DNA of 64,000 nucleotides from an uncultured Clostridia bacterium (GCA_930990975.1 CAKNRR010000002.1:64204-128203), one strand, 5' to 3'. Positions 18,015-27,490 are shown, numbered from the stretch's first letter. Program-made: numbers and translations. The notes: a model not told the origin generated them from the letters alone.

Positions 18015-20519
18015 TTATCTTTTAATCACTTCTTTTGAATAAAATTCAATAATATCTCCTTCTTTAAAATCAATATTATCTTTTAATTTAATTCCGCATT
18101 CAAAACCTTTGTTAACTTCAGCTTTTTCATCTTTTACAATCTTCAATGATTCAACTGTTGTTTTGCCTATTTCTTCACCTTCATGCTTTACTACAGCGAT
18201 AGCATTTCTTGTAGCTTTTCCATCCTTTATATAACTACCAGCAACTTTTCCTGCAGTAGAAAGTTTAAATACCATTCTTATTTCAGCGCTACCAATATAT
18301 TTTTCTTCGTATTTAACACTCATCATACCGTTGATTGCTGCTGTGATGTCATCAACAACCTCATATATTATCTTATATTCTTTGATTTGTACTTTAGATG
18401 TTTCAGCTAATACTTTTGCTTTAGATACAGGTTTTTGGTTAAAGCAAATAATTATTGAGCCAGTAGTTTGAGCTAATATAACATCACTTTCAGTAACTGC
18501 TCCAGCACCGCTATGAATTATATTAACTTTTGCTTCTTCATTACGGATTGCAAGAAGCGCTGATTTTAAAGCTTCAACTGATCCTATAGTATCAGCTTTA
18601 ATAATTATATTAAGGTTTTTAAGAGTTCCCTCTTGCACCCTGTTCATAAAGTTGTCCAAAGTAACACCAGATGAATGTTCAGCTCTTTCCTTCTTAATTT
18701 TATCTATTCTTTCTTGAATTACTTGCTTAGATAATGTTTCTTCAACTGCATAAACTTGGTCTCCTGAAGATGGCACATCATTAAAGCCCAGAATCTCAAC
18801 AGGAGTTGAAGGTCCAGCCTCTTTAATTGACTTACCCTTATCATTAAACATTGCTCTAACTTTCCCGTAAGTTAATCCTGACATTATAGAATCGCCAACA
18901 TGTAAAGTTCCATTTTGAACGATGATTGATGCTACAGGGCCTCTATTTTTATCAAGTTCAGCTTCGATTACTACAGCTGTAGCCATTTTATTAGGATTTG
19001 CCTTTAATTCTTGCATTTCACTTACTAAAAGAATTGTTTGCTTCAAATCATCAAGTCCCATTCCAGTCTTTGCAGAAATAGGAACGCAAATAGCATCGCC
19101 TCCCCATTCTTCAGGAAGAACTCCATTCTCAGCCAATTGTTGTTTAATTCTTTCTGGTTTTGCTTCTGGTTTATCCATTTTGTTTATAGCAACTATAATA
19201 GGAACTCCAGCTGCTTTAATATGATTTATTGCTTCAATAGTTTGAGGCATTACGCCATCATCTGCAGCTACAACTAAAATTGCAATATCAGTAGCTTTAG
19301 CTCCCCTAGCTCTCATTTGAGTGAATGCCGCATGTCCTGGAGTGTCTATAAATGTAATCTTTTCTCCATTAAATGATATTTGATAAGCGCCAATACTTTG
19401 AGTGATTCCGCCAGCCTCTCCAGCAACAACATTAGTCTTTCTAAACGCATCAAGCAATGAAGTTTTACCATGGTCTACATGTCCCATTACAGCAACTATT
19501 GGAGGTCTCTTAACTAAATTCTTTTCATCATCTTGGCTTGAAGCTGTTTCAATAAGTTTTTCTTCATATGACTTATCAATCTTTAATTCCAAAGTTACAC
19601 CAAAATCACTTGCAACAAGTTCAGCTGTTTCATAATCAATATTTGAATTGATTGTTGCCATAATTCCTAGAAGCATCAATTTTTTAACAATTTCTGTAAC
19701 TGGTTTACCTATCTTTTCACTAAAATCTTTTACAGTGATTTCCTTAGCAGTCAAAACAGCATGTTTAATAACTACAACATTATTGTTTTCTTTTGGCTCT
19801 TTTTTCTTTTTAACGCTCTTTCTTGACCCAAATGAAACTTCTTCAATTCCGTTCTCGTCCTCTACAAAGATATTGCTTCTCTTTGAATCATCTCTACGCT
19901 TTAATTGTCCGCCCTTTTTCTCTTCATTATTTGAGTGCTTTTGAGCATATTTAGCCTTATTAGCGTAATTTCTTTCAGCTTTAAAGTCTATTTCAGGAAC
20001 ATCATTTGACACGAATGATCTATAATTATTCGCTTTAGAAGACACAAAATTATTATTTCCAAACTTTTTATTTTGCTGGTTATTCTTTTGGTTGTTAAAA
20101 TTCTTTGAATCTTTGTTCTTGTTAAAGTTATTGAAATTTTTGTTATTTTTATTTTCAAATTTATTTTCAAAGTTATTCTTATTAAATTTATTTTTATTAT
20201 CTTTAAAATCAGGTTTATTCGCCTTGTCGTATTTTTTAAAGCTAGATTGATTATCAGGCTTTTTAGTTTCAGCAACAAAAGTAGGCTCAGTGACTTCAGT
20301 CTCTTTTACCTCAACCTTTTCAACTTTATTCTCTTCGATTATTGGTTGCAATTCTTTTTGGATTGCGACATCAAACTCTTTTTTTCTGTCTGCGATTTGT
20401 TTCCCTAAATTGTCAACAATACCCTTAGAAGACCTTATCTCTTTCAATATTCTAGAGATTTCGCCTTCTTTTTGTAAATCATGAATTTTCCTTAAATTTT
20501 GTAATGATTGATTAGCCAA
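18015..20519 (-). CDS. infB: Translation initiation factor IF-2
   Basis: IF-2 is the GTPase that brings initiator tRNA to the P site and joins the subunits. The 834 residues have an N-terminal IF2_N-like helix (1-30), a low-complexity Asn/Lys/Phe-rich linker (about 94-160), a second IF2_N domain (about 248-312), the GTPase domain with G1 GHVDHGKT at 346-353, DTPGH and NKMD, and domains II-IV to the end. All catalytic motifs are intact. It follows ylxQ by 12 bp. Confidence 0.97.
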   Translation of the reverse strand: MANQSLQNLRKIHDLQKEGEISRILKEIRSSKGIVDNLGKQIADRKKEFDVAIQKELQPIIEENKVEKVEVKETEVTEPTFVAETKKPDNQSSFKKYDKANKPDFKDNKNKFNKNNFENKFENKNNKNFNNFNKNKDSKNFNNQKNNQQNKKFGNNNFVSSKANNYRSFVSNDVPEIDFKAERNYANKAKYAQKHSNNEEKKGGQLKRRDDSKRSNIFVEDENGIEEVSFGSRKSVKKKKEPKENNNVVVIKHAVLTAKEITVKDFSEKIGKPVTEIVKKLMLLGIMATINSNIDYETAELVASDFGVTLELKIDKSYEEKLIETASSQDDEKNLVKRPPIVAVMGHVDHGKTSLLDAFRKTNVVAGEAGGITQSIGAYQISFNGEKITFIDTPGHAAFTQMRARGAKATDIAILVVAADDGVMPQTIEAINHIKAAGVPIIVAINKMDKPEAKPERIKQQLAENGVLPEEWGGDAICVPISAKTGMGLDDLKQTILLVSEMQELKANPNKMATAVVIEAELDKNRGPVASIIVQNGTLHVGDSIMSGLTYGKVRAMFNDKGKSIKEAGPSTPVEILGFNDVPSSGDQVYAVEETLSKQVIQERIDKIKKERAEHSSGVTLDNFMNRVQEGTLKNLNIIIKADTIGSVEALKSALLAIRNEEAKVNIIHSGAGAVTESDVILAQTTGSIIICFNQKPVSKAKVLAETSKVQIKEYKIIYEVVDDITAAINGMMSVKYEEKYIGSAEIRMVFKLSTAGKVAGSYIKDGKATRNAIAVVKHEGEEIGKTTVESLKIVKDEKAEVNKGFECGIKLKDNIDFKEGDIIEFYSKEVIKR

Positions 20520-20531
20520 TATTAACTCCTT

Positions 20532-20819
20532 TTATTCCTGAAACAATTTTAATATTATTTCGCTTAAGCTTTTATTTTTTATACCTATTATTTTGCAATT
20601 ATTAATGCTGGTTAATTCTGCCAAATTATCTACATTAATTATAGGTATTCCTTTAAGTTGCAATTTATTTACAACTTTTAAAGTATTTGTCTGTGCGGAC
20701 TTGTCATAAATTAAAAGATATAATTTCTTGTTATAATCACTTAGCTTATCACTTCCTATTATAACATATCCTGCTTTTTTTGCAATATTGATGTAGTTTT
20801 GAAGTTTGAATTTATCCAA
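20532..20819 (-). CDS. ylxQ: YlxQ-like L7Ae-family RNA-binding protein
   Basis: The 95-residue protein has the L7Ae/L30e/Gadd45 fold: AKKAGYVIIGSDKL near the start, LLIYDKSAQTNTL in the middle. Such proteins bind kink-turn RNA. It lies in the conserved nusA-ylxR-ylxQ-infB order and overlaps ylxR by 8 bp. Its precise cellular role in bacteria is not settled. Confidence 0.88.
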   Translation of the reverse strand: MDKFKLQNYINIAKKAGYVIIGSDKLSDYNKKLYLLIYDKSAQTNTLKVVNKLQLKGIPIINVDNLAELTSINNCKIIGIKNKSLSEIILKLFQE

Positions 20820-21063
20820 GAATTTCCTCCTTAAGAGAATTATAAACTTCTTCGCTTACATTTGTTTTGAATGTTTTATTCAATAGTTTTTGTTTTTGCA
20901 ATTTATTCAAACATTCTTCATCTTTACAAACATAAGCTCCTCTACCATTTTTTTTGCCAGTTTTATCTACAAAGATGTTTCCTTCTTTATCTTTAACAAT
21001 TCTTGTTAATTGTCTTTTATCTTTCATATTTCTGCAAGCTATACACATCCTCAAAGTTTCCAT
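20812..21063 (-). CDS. ylxR: YlxR family RNA-binding protein (RnpM-type)
   Basis: The 83-residue protein has the family signature RMCIACRNMKDKRQLTRIV and GRGAYVCKDEECL. In B. subtilis the homologue, named RnpM, binds and modulates RNase P. It sits between nusA and ylxQ, 17 bp after nusA, as in most Firmicutes. Confidence 0.92.
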   Translation of the reverse strand: METLRMCIACRNMKDKRQLTRIVKDKEGNIFVDKTGKKNGRGAYVCKDEECLNKLQKQKLLNKTFKTNVSEEVYNSLKEEILG

Positions 21064-21080
21064 GTAACCCTCTTTATTTT

Positions 21081-22247
21081 TTAATTTTCGTCATCATCAT
21101 CTAAAGGTGTTATTTCTTCTAGTTCTTCTAAGTCGTCTAGCCCTTGGAAAGCATCGTCATCATTCAATTCAGTAAGTTCATACTCAGGTTCTTTTACTTC
21201 TTGAGCAGAAACTGAGCTTTCTGGTTTAACTTCGATCTTCCAACCTGTTAGTCTTGCTGCCAATCTAACATTTTGTCCATTTTTTCCAATTGCCAAAGAC
21301 AATTTATCATCTGGAACAATAACTCTTGATGAATGCAAGCTTTCATTTGTCTCAACACTTATAACTTTAGCAGGACTTAAAGCTTTTGCAATATATTCCA
21401 ATGGATCGTCGCTATATTCAATTAAATCTATTTTTTCTCCATTGATTTCTGCTGTAATAGTATCTATTCTTTGTCCATGGAATCCTACGCATGTTCCAAT
21501 TGGATCAAGATTTGGTTTTTCAGTATAAACTGCAACTTTTGTTCTGTTGCCAGGATCTCTTGAAATATTTTTGATCTTGATATCTCCAGAAGCTATTTCA
21601 GGAATTTCAAGTTCAAACAATTTTCTTACAAAACCAACATTACTTCTAGTTACTTGAATTTGTGTTCCCTTAAATGAATCCTTAATCTTTTTTACATACA
21701 CCTTAAGTCTGTCGCCTACATTATATTTTTCACCAGGTATTTGATCTGCTGGCAACATAACTCCTTCTGTATGAGAATTTGAAATTTGAACATATACTGT
21801 TCCATTATCAATTCGTTTTACTATTGTTGTCAAAAGTTCATCTTCTTTTTCAGAAAGTTCTGACAAAGCCATTTGTCTTTCCATTTCTTTCAACTTTTGC
21901 ATAACTACTTGTTTTGCAGTTTGAGCTGCGATTCTTCCGAAATCTTTTGTAGATTCTTCTGTTTGAACAATATCACCTACTTTATAAGATTTCTTAAGAA
22001 GTCTTGCTTCAGCTAAAGAAATTTCTTTATCTGGATCTTGAACCTCGTCTACAACTGTTTTGTAAGAATAAATTTTTATTGTTGATTTTTCTGGATTTAA
22101 TTTAACCATTGCAGACTTTGCTTCGCCATACATTTTTTTGTATGCAGATGTCAAAGCTGATTCAAGTGTTGCAATAAATGTGTTTTTGTCAATTTTTTTC
22201 TCTGCTTCTAAATCTTCAAGTGCTTGGAAAAAATCTTTATTAATCAT
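21081..22247 (-). CDS. nusA: Transcription termination/antitermination factor NusA
   Basis: NusA binds RNA polymerase and promotes pausing and termination. The 388 residues comprise the N-terminal RNAP-binding domain (1-125), the S1 domain (about 130-200, IVKRIDNGTVYVQI), KH1 and KH2 (about 205-345, with CVGFHGQRIDTI and LAIGKNGQNVRLAARLTGW) and a short acidic tail. The E. coli-type C-terminal repeats are absent, as in other Firmicutes. It follows rimP by 13 bp. Confidence 0.96.
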   Translation of the reverse strand: MINKDFFQALEDLEAEKKIDKNTFIATLESALTSAYKKMYGEAKSAMVKLNPEKSTIKIYSYKTVVDEVQDPDKEISLAEARLLKKSYKVGDIVQTEESTKDFGRIAAQTAKQVVMQKLKEMERQMALSELSEKEDELLTTIVKRIDNGTVYVQISNSHTEGVMLPADQIPGEKYNVGDRLKVYVKKIKDSFKGTQIQVTRSNVGFVRKLFELEIPEIASGDIKIKNISRDPGNRTKVAVYTEKPNLDPIGTCVGFHGQRIDTITAEINGEKIDLIEYSDDPLEYIAKALSPAKVISVETNESLHSSRVIVPDDKLSLAIGKNGQNVRLAARLTGWKIEVKPESSVSAQEVKEPEYELTELNDDDAFQGLDDLEELEEITPLDDDDEN

Positions 22248-22260
22248 TGTATTAATCTCC

Positions 22261-22722
22261 TTAAAATTTTATTATAGGCACAATATGTGCAATTTTATCA
22301 CGACTTAAAACAAGTTCTTCATTATTTATCTCTATTGTCAAAGTATTTTCGTCAAAAGCTTTTAATACCCCTTCATAAATCTTTTTACCATTAAGTTTTG
22401 CGAAAAGTGAAACTGAAATTTCTTTTCCTAAATTTCTTTTAAAATCTCTATCAGTTTTCAATGGTCTATCAATTCCAGGTGAACTTACATTTAAAATATA
22501 AGGTTCATCATCTGTTGGATTTAAATCATCTAAAACTTTGTCTATTGCTTTTGAAACTTTTTCACAATCATCAATTTGTACTCCATTTTCTTTATCAATA
22601 TAAAATGTTAGATTCATTCCATCTGATTTTTTAGCATATTCCACTTCAACGACTTCGTAACCAAGTTCTTCAATCAAAGGAACTACTTTTTCTTCACAAA
22701 TTGATTTAACTTTACTTGCCAA
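22261..22722 (-). CDS. rimP: Ribosome maturation factor RimP
   Basis: RimP is needed for 30S maturation. The 153 residues contain the N-terminal alpha/beta domain (PLIEELGYEVVEVEYAKKSDGMNL near 15-38), YILNVSSPGIDRPLKTDRDF near 77, and the C-terminal SH3-like barrel. It is the first gene of the nusA-infB operon, behind its own promoter. A GAGG ribosome site lies upstream. Confidence 0.95.
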   Translation of the reverse strand: MASKVKSICEEKVVPLIEELGYEVVEVEYAKKSDGMNLTFYIDKENGVQIDDCEKVSKAIDKVLDDLNPTDDEPYILNVSSPGIDRPLKTDRDFKRNLGKEISVSLFAKLNGKKIYEGVLKAFDENTLTIEINNEELVLSRDKIAHIVPIIKF

Positions 22723-22749
22723 ATTTAAACCTCCTCTTTCTACGAAGCA

Positions 22750-22778
22750 GGGAGCGATGCAAAATGCACGCTCCCCAC
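22750..22778 (-). promoter_or_regulatory. GC-rich hairpin in the rimP leader
   Basis: In an AT-rich region, the minus strand carries an imperfect stem with arms GGGAGCG and CGCTCCC around a TGCATTTTGCA inner loop, between the promoter and the rimP ribosome site. No T-tract follows directly, so it is more likely a leader structure than a terminator. A hairpin at this place is common ahead of rimP in Firmicutes. Confidence 0.6.
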
Positions 22779-22794
22779 AAATCTAGTCTTTATT

Positions 22795-22823
22795 ATTATA
22801 ACAAAGTTATATCATAAAATCAA
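22795..22823 (-). promoter_or_regulatory. SigA-type promoter of the rimP-nusA-infB operon
   Basis: Minus-strand TTGATT (22818-22823) and a perfect TATAAT (22795-22800) are 17 bp apart, about 75 bp before rimP. Confidence 0.75.
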
Positions 22824-22898
22824 GTATTTTATTATAATTTTATAATTTTTATTGTTCTAAATTATTTTAATATTAAATTTTTATAATTAATTTTCAAA

Positions 22899-24443
22899 TT
22901 ACTTTTTTTGTTTATTTAATTCCATTAAAACTTGAGCTGTAGCATAAGCATCATTGAATGCTCTGTGTGCGTCAACCAAAGACAAATCTAAAGCCTTTAC
23001 AACAGTGCCAAGTTTATAATTTGTAACTCGCAAATTAGATTGTCTTACAACAATCATCGTATCAATAACAGTATTATCAAATTGAAGTCCAATCTTATTT
23101 GCAACCTTTTTTATAAACTTCAAATCGAAGCCGATTATGTTATATCCGCTTATAACACACCCTCTTGTCCATTCATAAAAATCAATAATTACATCCTCAA
23201 TTTTAGGAGCATTTGCAACCATCTCGTCAGTAATATTAGTTAATTTTTGAACTTCTATTGGAATTGGAGATTTTGGTTTAGCAAAGCTTGAAAATCGCTC
23301 CGTAATCTCTCCGTGATCAATTTTTACAGCACCTATTTCTGTTATCTCGCAAGTTTCTGGATCTAACCCAGTAGTTTCTATATCAAATACCACAATGTTA
23401 TTTTTTAAAATAAAATCATTGTATTGAGGTTTTACATCGAATAAATTTGATTGAGAACTTCTTGGCAATAAATCTGGGAATACAACTTGTTTATGCTTCA
23501 ATATGTCATTGTTGTTTGTGCTTTCATCAACGACCTCATTTTCGCTTAAGTCAGACAAAGTTATTTTCTTTACATAATATGTCAATTTCCCATTTAAGCC
23601 TAATTTTAAATCACCAACACACAATAACATTATACCTTCGTCTAAAGCTTCCATATCCTTTTCGTGTGTTTTAGAACAGAAATAAACACATTCAATAATT
23701 CCACTATTATCATTTAAATTAAAAGTATAAAGTGATTTTTCTTCGCCAGCATGCTTACCTTTTTTAATTGTAAACTTCTTTTGGTTTTTATTGGTCATAA
23801 TTCCAGAAAGAATTACTGAAAGTTTTGGTTTCTTGTTATCTTTTATGTATTCAGGTTTTGGTATTATATCTCCACCCAATACTTTTTTAATTATTTTTAC
23901 TTCATATCTTTTTGCCTTAGTTTGTGTTGGCAAGATATCTTCACAAACAATTTCTTCTGGCAAGGTTTCTTCATTTTCAACAAAATTAATATTAAAATTA
24001 GCAATGTATAAATTATCTAAGTATGATTTAATTTGCATCTTTAACTCTGCATCATCAATCAAATCTAAAACATCTTGATTTAACTTTATTGTTATATTGA
24101 CATCCAAATCATTATATGATGAAGATATATTATCAATGGAAATATAAGGAATAAGTCCCTTTTTATTTATAGTGAAAAATTCAATAATATCAGCAACAAT
24201 AAGTTTTTCATCTAAAAAAGATTTTTTATATTTGATTTTTAAAACTGCATTCAATAAAAAAAACTCTTTTAAAAACTTTTCTATTTCCTTCTTATCTTCT
24301 TCTGATATGTCTTTTATGGTATATGGAAATAGAAAAGTTATTATACATGTATTTTGGTCTAAATCATATATAACATTCAAGAGTTTTAAGTAATTATATT
24401 TATTATTAAATTGATTATTAATTTTTTCTACTATATTTACCAT
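22899..24443 (-). CDS. PolC-derived protein: N-terminal and OB domains plus DEDDh proofreading exonuclease, no polymerase
   Basis: This gene occupies the polC locus (rseP-polC-rimP) but encodes 514 residues instead of about 1,430. Residues 1-180 resemble the PolC N-terminal region, about 205-297 the OB domain (LSGIMTNKNQKKFTIKKGKHAGEE), and 348-512 the DEDDh exonuclease with D354/E356 (FDIETTGL), D440 (GYNIIGFDLKFI) and H493/D498. In PolC the exonuclease is embedded in a PHP domain; here the PHP halves are missing and a 45-residue linker joins OB to exonuclease. The polymerase palm, fingers and C-terminal domains are absent and no remnant follows the stop. I see no ribosome site at the ATG; coupling to rseP, 9 bp upstream, is possible. 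It may proofread in trans for a separate polymerase (inference). Confidence 0.8.
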   Translation of the reverse strand: MVNIVEKINNQFNNKYNYLKLLNVIYDLDQNTCIITFLFPYTIKDISEEDKKEIEKFLKEFFLLNAVLKIKYKKSFLDEKLIVADIIEFFTINKKGLIPYISIDNISSSYNDLDVNITIKLNQDVLDLIDDAELKMQIKSYLDNLYIANFNINFVENEETLPEEIVCEDILPTQTKAKRYEVKIIKKVLGGDIIPKPEYIKDNKKPKLSVILSGIMTNKNQKKFTIKKGKHAGEEKSLYTFNLNDNSGIIECVYFCSKTHEKDMEALDEGIMLLCVGDLKLGLNGKLTYYVKKITLSDLSENEVVDESTNNNDILKHKQVVFPDLLPRSSQSNLFDVKPQYNDFILKNNIVVFDIETTGLDPETCEITEIGAVKIDHGEITERFSSFAKPKSPIPIEVQKLTNITDEMVANAPKIEDVIIDFYEWTRGCVISGYNIIGFDLKFIKKVANKIGLQFDNTVIDTMIVVRQSNLRVTNYKLGTVVKALDLSLVDAHRAFNDAYATAQVLMELNKQKK

Positions 24444-24452
24444 GTTTTAATT

Positions 24453-25646
24453 TTATAATAGAAAATGTAAAATGTCAATCAAAATGACGAAACCAAATAG
24501 AACGAACAAACCAATCATATGAATCATATTTTCCGTTTCTCGTTTTATAGGCTTTTTTCTGATTGCTTCTATTGTAGTGAAAAGCACATGAGCGCCATCT
24601 AGTGCTGGGATAGGTAAAGCATTAAACACAGCGAGGTTAGCCGATATCAATGGTATTAAAACTAAGATATTTGCCAGACTTGTTTGAGTGTATGATGCAA
24701 TTGTTGTAATGGTTGTTATTGGTCCCCCAACTGCAGAAATTGGAAGTTGGAAAGTAATTAATAGCCATAATGATTTTAAAACAACCCATGCTAAACCAAA
24801 TGCAAAAGGCACAGCTCTTTCAAGTGCTTCCCAAAATGTGTGAACATATGCGCTTACATTTACATTCCAATAATAACTATATTCAAGCTTTGTTTCTCCT
24901 TCTATTATTTGTCCATCGTCGCCTTTAACTGGGACTTCAACTTGAACCTGATAGAAGCCTAATTGGACATCGACATATTGATCTCCTCTTTTGACAACAG
25001 CTGGAAATGTTGGATAATTTTTGAAGGCTTCTTCTTCATTCTTTCCTTCATCTCTTGTAGCTTTTAAAAATTCATTGAGATTGGCGATTTCTTCATTTAC
25101 TAATTCATTAAAAGTTGCACCATATGCAAAATCAATTTTTTCGCCATTGATAGAAATAATTACATCTCCTTCTTGCAAGCGATTTTCCTCTGGCACATTA
25201 TCAAGGTTTGATTTCGCTGAACCTTCAACTATATTCTCTATAGTTGAACTGTTAAATTGCATAAACCCATCCACTTGAGGTATATCATACCCTACAGTGC
25301 ATAAAAGTATTAAAGAAAATATAACAGCAGTTGCAAAATTAAATGTAACACCAGCTAAAAATACTAATATTCTTTTCCATGGTTTTTGATTTGTAAAAGC
25401 ATCTTTATCGTCTGGATTTGTTTCATCTTCTCCAGCGAATGCACAATATCCACCTAATGGGAATAATCTTAATGATATTAATTCTCCTCTTTTATTTTTA
25501 CGAGAAAAGAGGGCTTTTCCAAACCCTACTGAAAATTCTGTAATTTTAAAATTTAGCATTCTGCCAACAACATAGTGTCCAAATTCATGAATTAAAACCA
25601 TGAGAAGCAAAATCGCTATAGCAAGAATAACATAAAGAATTATCAT
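24453..25646 (-). CDS. rseP: RseP/RasP-type site-2 metalloprotease
   Basis: This intramembrane zinc protease cleaves anti-sigma factors and signal-peptide remnants. The 397 residues have the HEFGH motif near 20-24 in the first membrane helix, a central PDZ-type region with LQEGDVIISINGEKI near 155-170, and the second metal-site motif NALPIPALDGAHVLF near 345. Four membrane helices are predicted. It lies between cdsA and the polC locus; dxr and proS, often found here, are absent. Confidence 0.94.
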   Translation of the reverse strand: MIILYVILAIAILLLMVLIHEFGHYVVGRMLNFKITEFSVGFGKALFSRKNKRGELISLRLFPLGGYCAFAGEDETNPDDKDAFTNQKPWKRILVFLAGVTFNFATAVIFSLILLCTVGYDIPQVDGFMQFNSSTIENIVEGSAKSNLDNVPEENRLQEGDVIISINGEKIDFAYGATFNELVNEEIANLNEFLKATRDEGKNEEEAFKNYPTFPAVVKRGDQYVDVQLGFYQVQVEVPVKGDDGQIIEGETKLEYSYYWNVNVSAYVHTFWEALERAVPFAFGLAWVVLKSLWLLITFQLPISAVGGPITTITTIASYTQTSLANILVLIPLISANLAVFNALPIPALDGAHVLFTTIEAIRKKPIKRETENMIHMIGLFVLFGFVILIDILHFLL

Positions 25647-25666
25647 TAATATTCCCCTCTAAGTAT

Positions 25667-25691
25667 AATAAGCACTTGTGTAGTGCTTATT
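25667..25691 (-). terminator. Hairpin between cdsA and rseP
   Basis: A perfect 10-bp stem (AATAAGCACT with AGTGCTTATT) and five-base loop lie in the 114-bp gap. The tract after it on the minus strand is not T-rich, so it may be a weak terminator or processing signal. Confidence 0.5.
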
Positions 25692-25760
25692 AAAAATGAG
25701 TATATCATAATTATAATTTAAAAATCATAAATTTAATAATAAAATTTTTATTATTTATTA

Positions 25761-26732
25761 TTATAAAATAGCAAAAATTATACTAAAAGCAATAAAAATG
25801 TAAGGTGCAATGAAAACATAAGAATCAAATCTATCTAACATTCCGCCATGTCCTGGGAAAATTGTTCCTGAATCTTTAATATTGGCACTTCTTTTTAAAT
25901 AGCTTTCAAACAAATCACCTAATTGGCTTATTACAGAACCTATAAATGAAATTATAACAATCTTCCAAACTACAATTCCGGCATCTTGCAACATAACAGC
26001 CATTGATGGTATAGAGTTGAAAATGTAGAATATTGCTACTGATAATAATACGCACCATAAAAGCCCGCCAACAGCACCAGATATTGTTTTATTTGGGCTT
26101 ACTTTAGGAGCAAGTTTTTTTCCACCAAAAATATTTCCCATGATATAAGCAAAAGTGTCACTAAATATAGGGATAAGGAATGTAAACAACAATACAAAGA
26201 ATGAAATCCAACCGTCAAAATTTGCGAGTTTATCAAAAGTTGTTGTCATGTCTTCAAAATGGTTAATAAGAGTCATGAATAGCAACAAAAATGCTGGATA
26301 AACAAATACAACAGCTGTATTCAATGCCTTTATTACTGAATATTTTGCTATAGGCATAGACTTGTCCATTTGTCTTGTTCTCATCTCTATTCTTGTTGTT
26401 TTATTTCTTATAAGGGGCATTAAAAATGCTATACCAAAGAATACAACCATCGCCCCTACACAAATAACAAGAGTATAAACAAGTCCTATTGAAGAATCAA
26501 ACGCAATTCCTAACAACATAATTAACATTAATATAGCTGGGAATATGGTAGCTATAATTGTATCATTAAACTTGCCCATTTTGTTGAATATTTTAGATGC
26601 TTCATAGCAAGCAAAACATGCAATTAACAATATAAGTGCATCAAAGAAATAATTGCTTACAAAGACCTTTAAAACAAAGGCCAATGCCAATACTAAAACT
26701 ATACCAATAGAAGTTAATAGTCTAGTCTTCAT
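25761..26732 (-). CDS. cdsA: Phosphatidate cytidylyltransferase
   Basis: CdsA makes CDP-diacylglycerol from phosphatidic acid and CTP in the membrane. The 323-residue protein has about eight membrane helices and the C-terminal signature ISQLGDLFESYLKRSANIKD followed by PGHGGMLDRFDS, with all conserved Asp and Lys residues. It overlaps uppS by four bases. It is somewhat longer than the usual 270 residues, with the extra length in the loop near residues 110-185. Confidence 0.95.
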   Translation of the reverse strand: MKTRLLTSIGIVLVLALAFVLKVFVSNYFFDALILLIACFACYEASKIFNKMGKFNDTIIATIFPAILMLIMLLGIAFDSSIGLVYTLVICVGAMVVFFGIAFLMPLIRNKTTRIEMRTRQMDKSMPIAKYSVIKALNTAVVFVYPAFLLLFMTLINHFEDMTTTFDKLANFDGWISFFVLLFTFLIPIFSDTFAYIMGNIFGGKKLAPKVSPNKTISGAVGGLLWCVLLSVAIFYIFNSIPSMAVMLQDAGIVVWKIVIISFIGSVISQLGDLFESYLKRSANIKDSGTIFPGHGGMLDRFDSYVFIAPYIFIAFSIIFAIL

Positions 26733-27427
26733 TTTATACCTCCAAATCTTCTGTTCCTTTTTTGAAATTCTTTTAAAGCTTTATAAAAATACCTTTCATT
26801 AAAATCAGGCCATAATACACTAGGAAAATATAATTCACTATATGCCATTTGATATAATAAAAAGTTTGAAATTCTTTGCTCTCCACTGGTTCTTATAACA
26901 AAATCAGGTTCTGGGATATCTTTAGTGTCAAGAGCAGTTAAAATATCTTGTTCTGTTACTTTAGTATATCCTTTTTCAATCAATGAGTTTACTGCCCTGA
27001 CAATGTCATCTCTCCCACCATAATTCAATGCAAAATTTACAACAAGTTTGTTGTAGCTTTTTGTTTTTTCTTGCATTTCATACAATGATTTTTTCAAGTC
27101 TTCTGGGAATGGCTCTAAAACTCCGAGTGAGGAGATTTTGACTTGATTTTCAATAAAAATATTATCATCTTTATTTAAATAATCTCTTAAAAGATTGAAT
27201 ATCCCATCAATCTCTTCTTTGCTTCGTTTCCAATTTTCAGTCGAAAATGCAAAGAAAGTACAATATTTTATGCCATATTTTAAACAAGCCAATATTGTGC
27301 GTTCTATAGCATTCACACCTTCTTTATGTCCAAAATTTCGTGGCAACCCTCTTTTTGTTGCCCAGCGTCCATTACCATCCATTATAATAGCAATATGAGT
27401 TGGTATTTTATTTAATTTTCTAGTCAT
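26729..27427 (-). CDS. uppS: Undecaprenyl diphosphate synthase
   Basis: UppS condenses isopentenyl units onto farnesyl diphosphate to give the C55 carrier lipid for cell wall synthesis. The 232 residues have the P-loop-like AIIMDGNGRWATKRGLPR near 14-31 with the catalytic Asp, FAFSTENWKR near 70 and the C-terminal substrate motif RTSGEQRISNFLLYQ. Domain order and size are normal. It lies upstream of cdsA and overlaps it. Confidence 0.96.
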   Translation of the reverse strand: MTRKLNKIPTHIAIIMDGNGRWATKRGLPRNFGHKEGVNAIERTILACLKYGIKYCTFFAFSTENWKRSKEEIDGIFNLLRDYLNKDDNIFIENQVKISSLGVLEPFPEDLKKSLYEMQEKTKSYNKLVVNFALNYGGRDDIVRAVNSLIEKGYTKVTEQDILTALDTKDIPEPDFVIRTSGEQRISNFLLYQMAYSELYFPSVLWPDFNERYFYKALKEFQKRNRRFGGIK

Positions 27428-27490
27428 AAAAATCCTTTATAATAACATTATACGAAATTTAGCCAAATTCATGTACCAAAAATAAAAGAT

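Noticed and set aside
20160..20240. Low-complexity repeats in infB considered as a possible repeat element
   Set aside because: They encode the normal disordered linker of IF-2, in frame and without exact repeat units.
19988..20278. Minus-strand frame of 96 residues inside infB
   Set aside because: It is the alternative frame of the Asn/Lys-rich IF-2 linker, low complexity, without ribosome site.
22723..22898. Idea that the short PolC protein results from a frameshift or recent truncation
   Set aside because: The stretch after its stop holds an AT-rich spacer and the rimP promoter, with no polymerase or PHP remnant in any frame, and the PHP N-half before the exonuclease is also missing. A simple frameshift cannot explain both.
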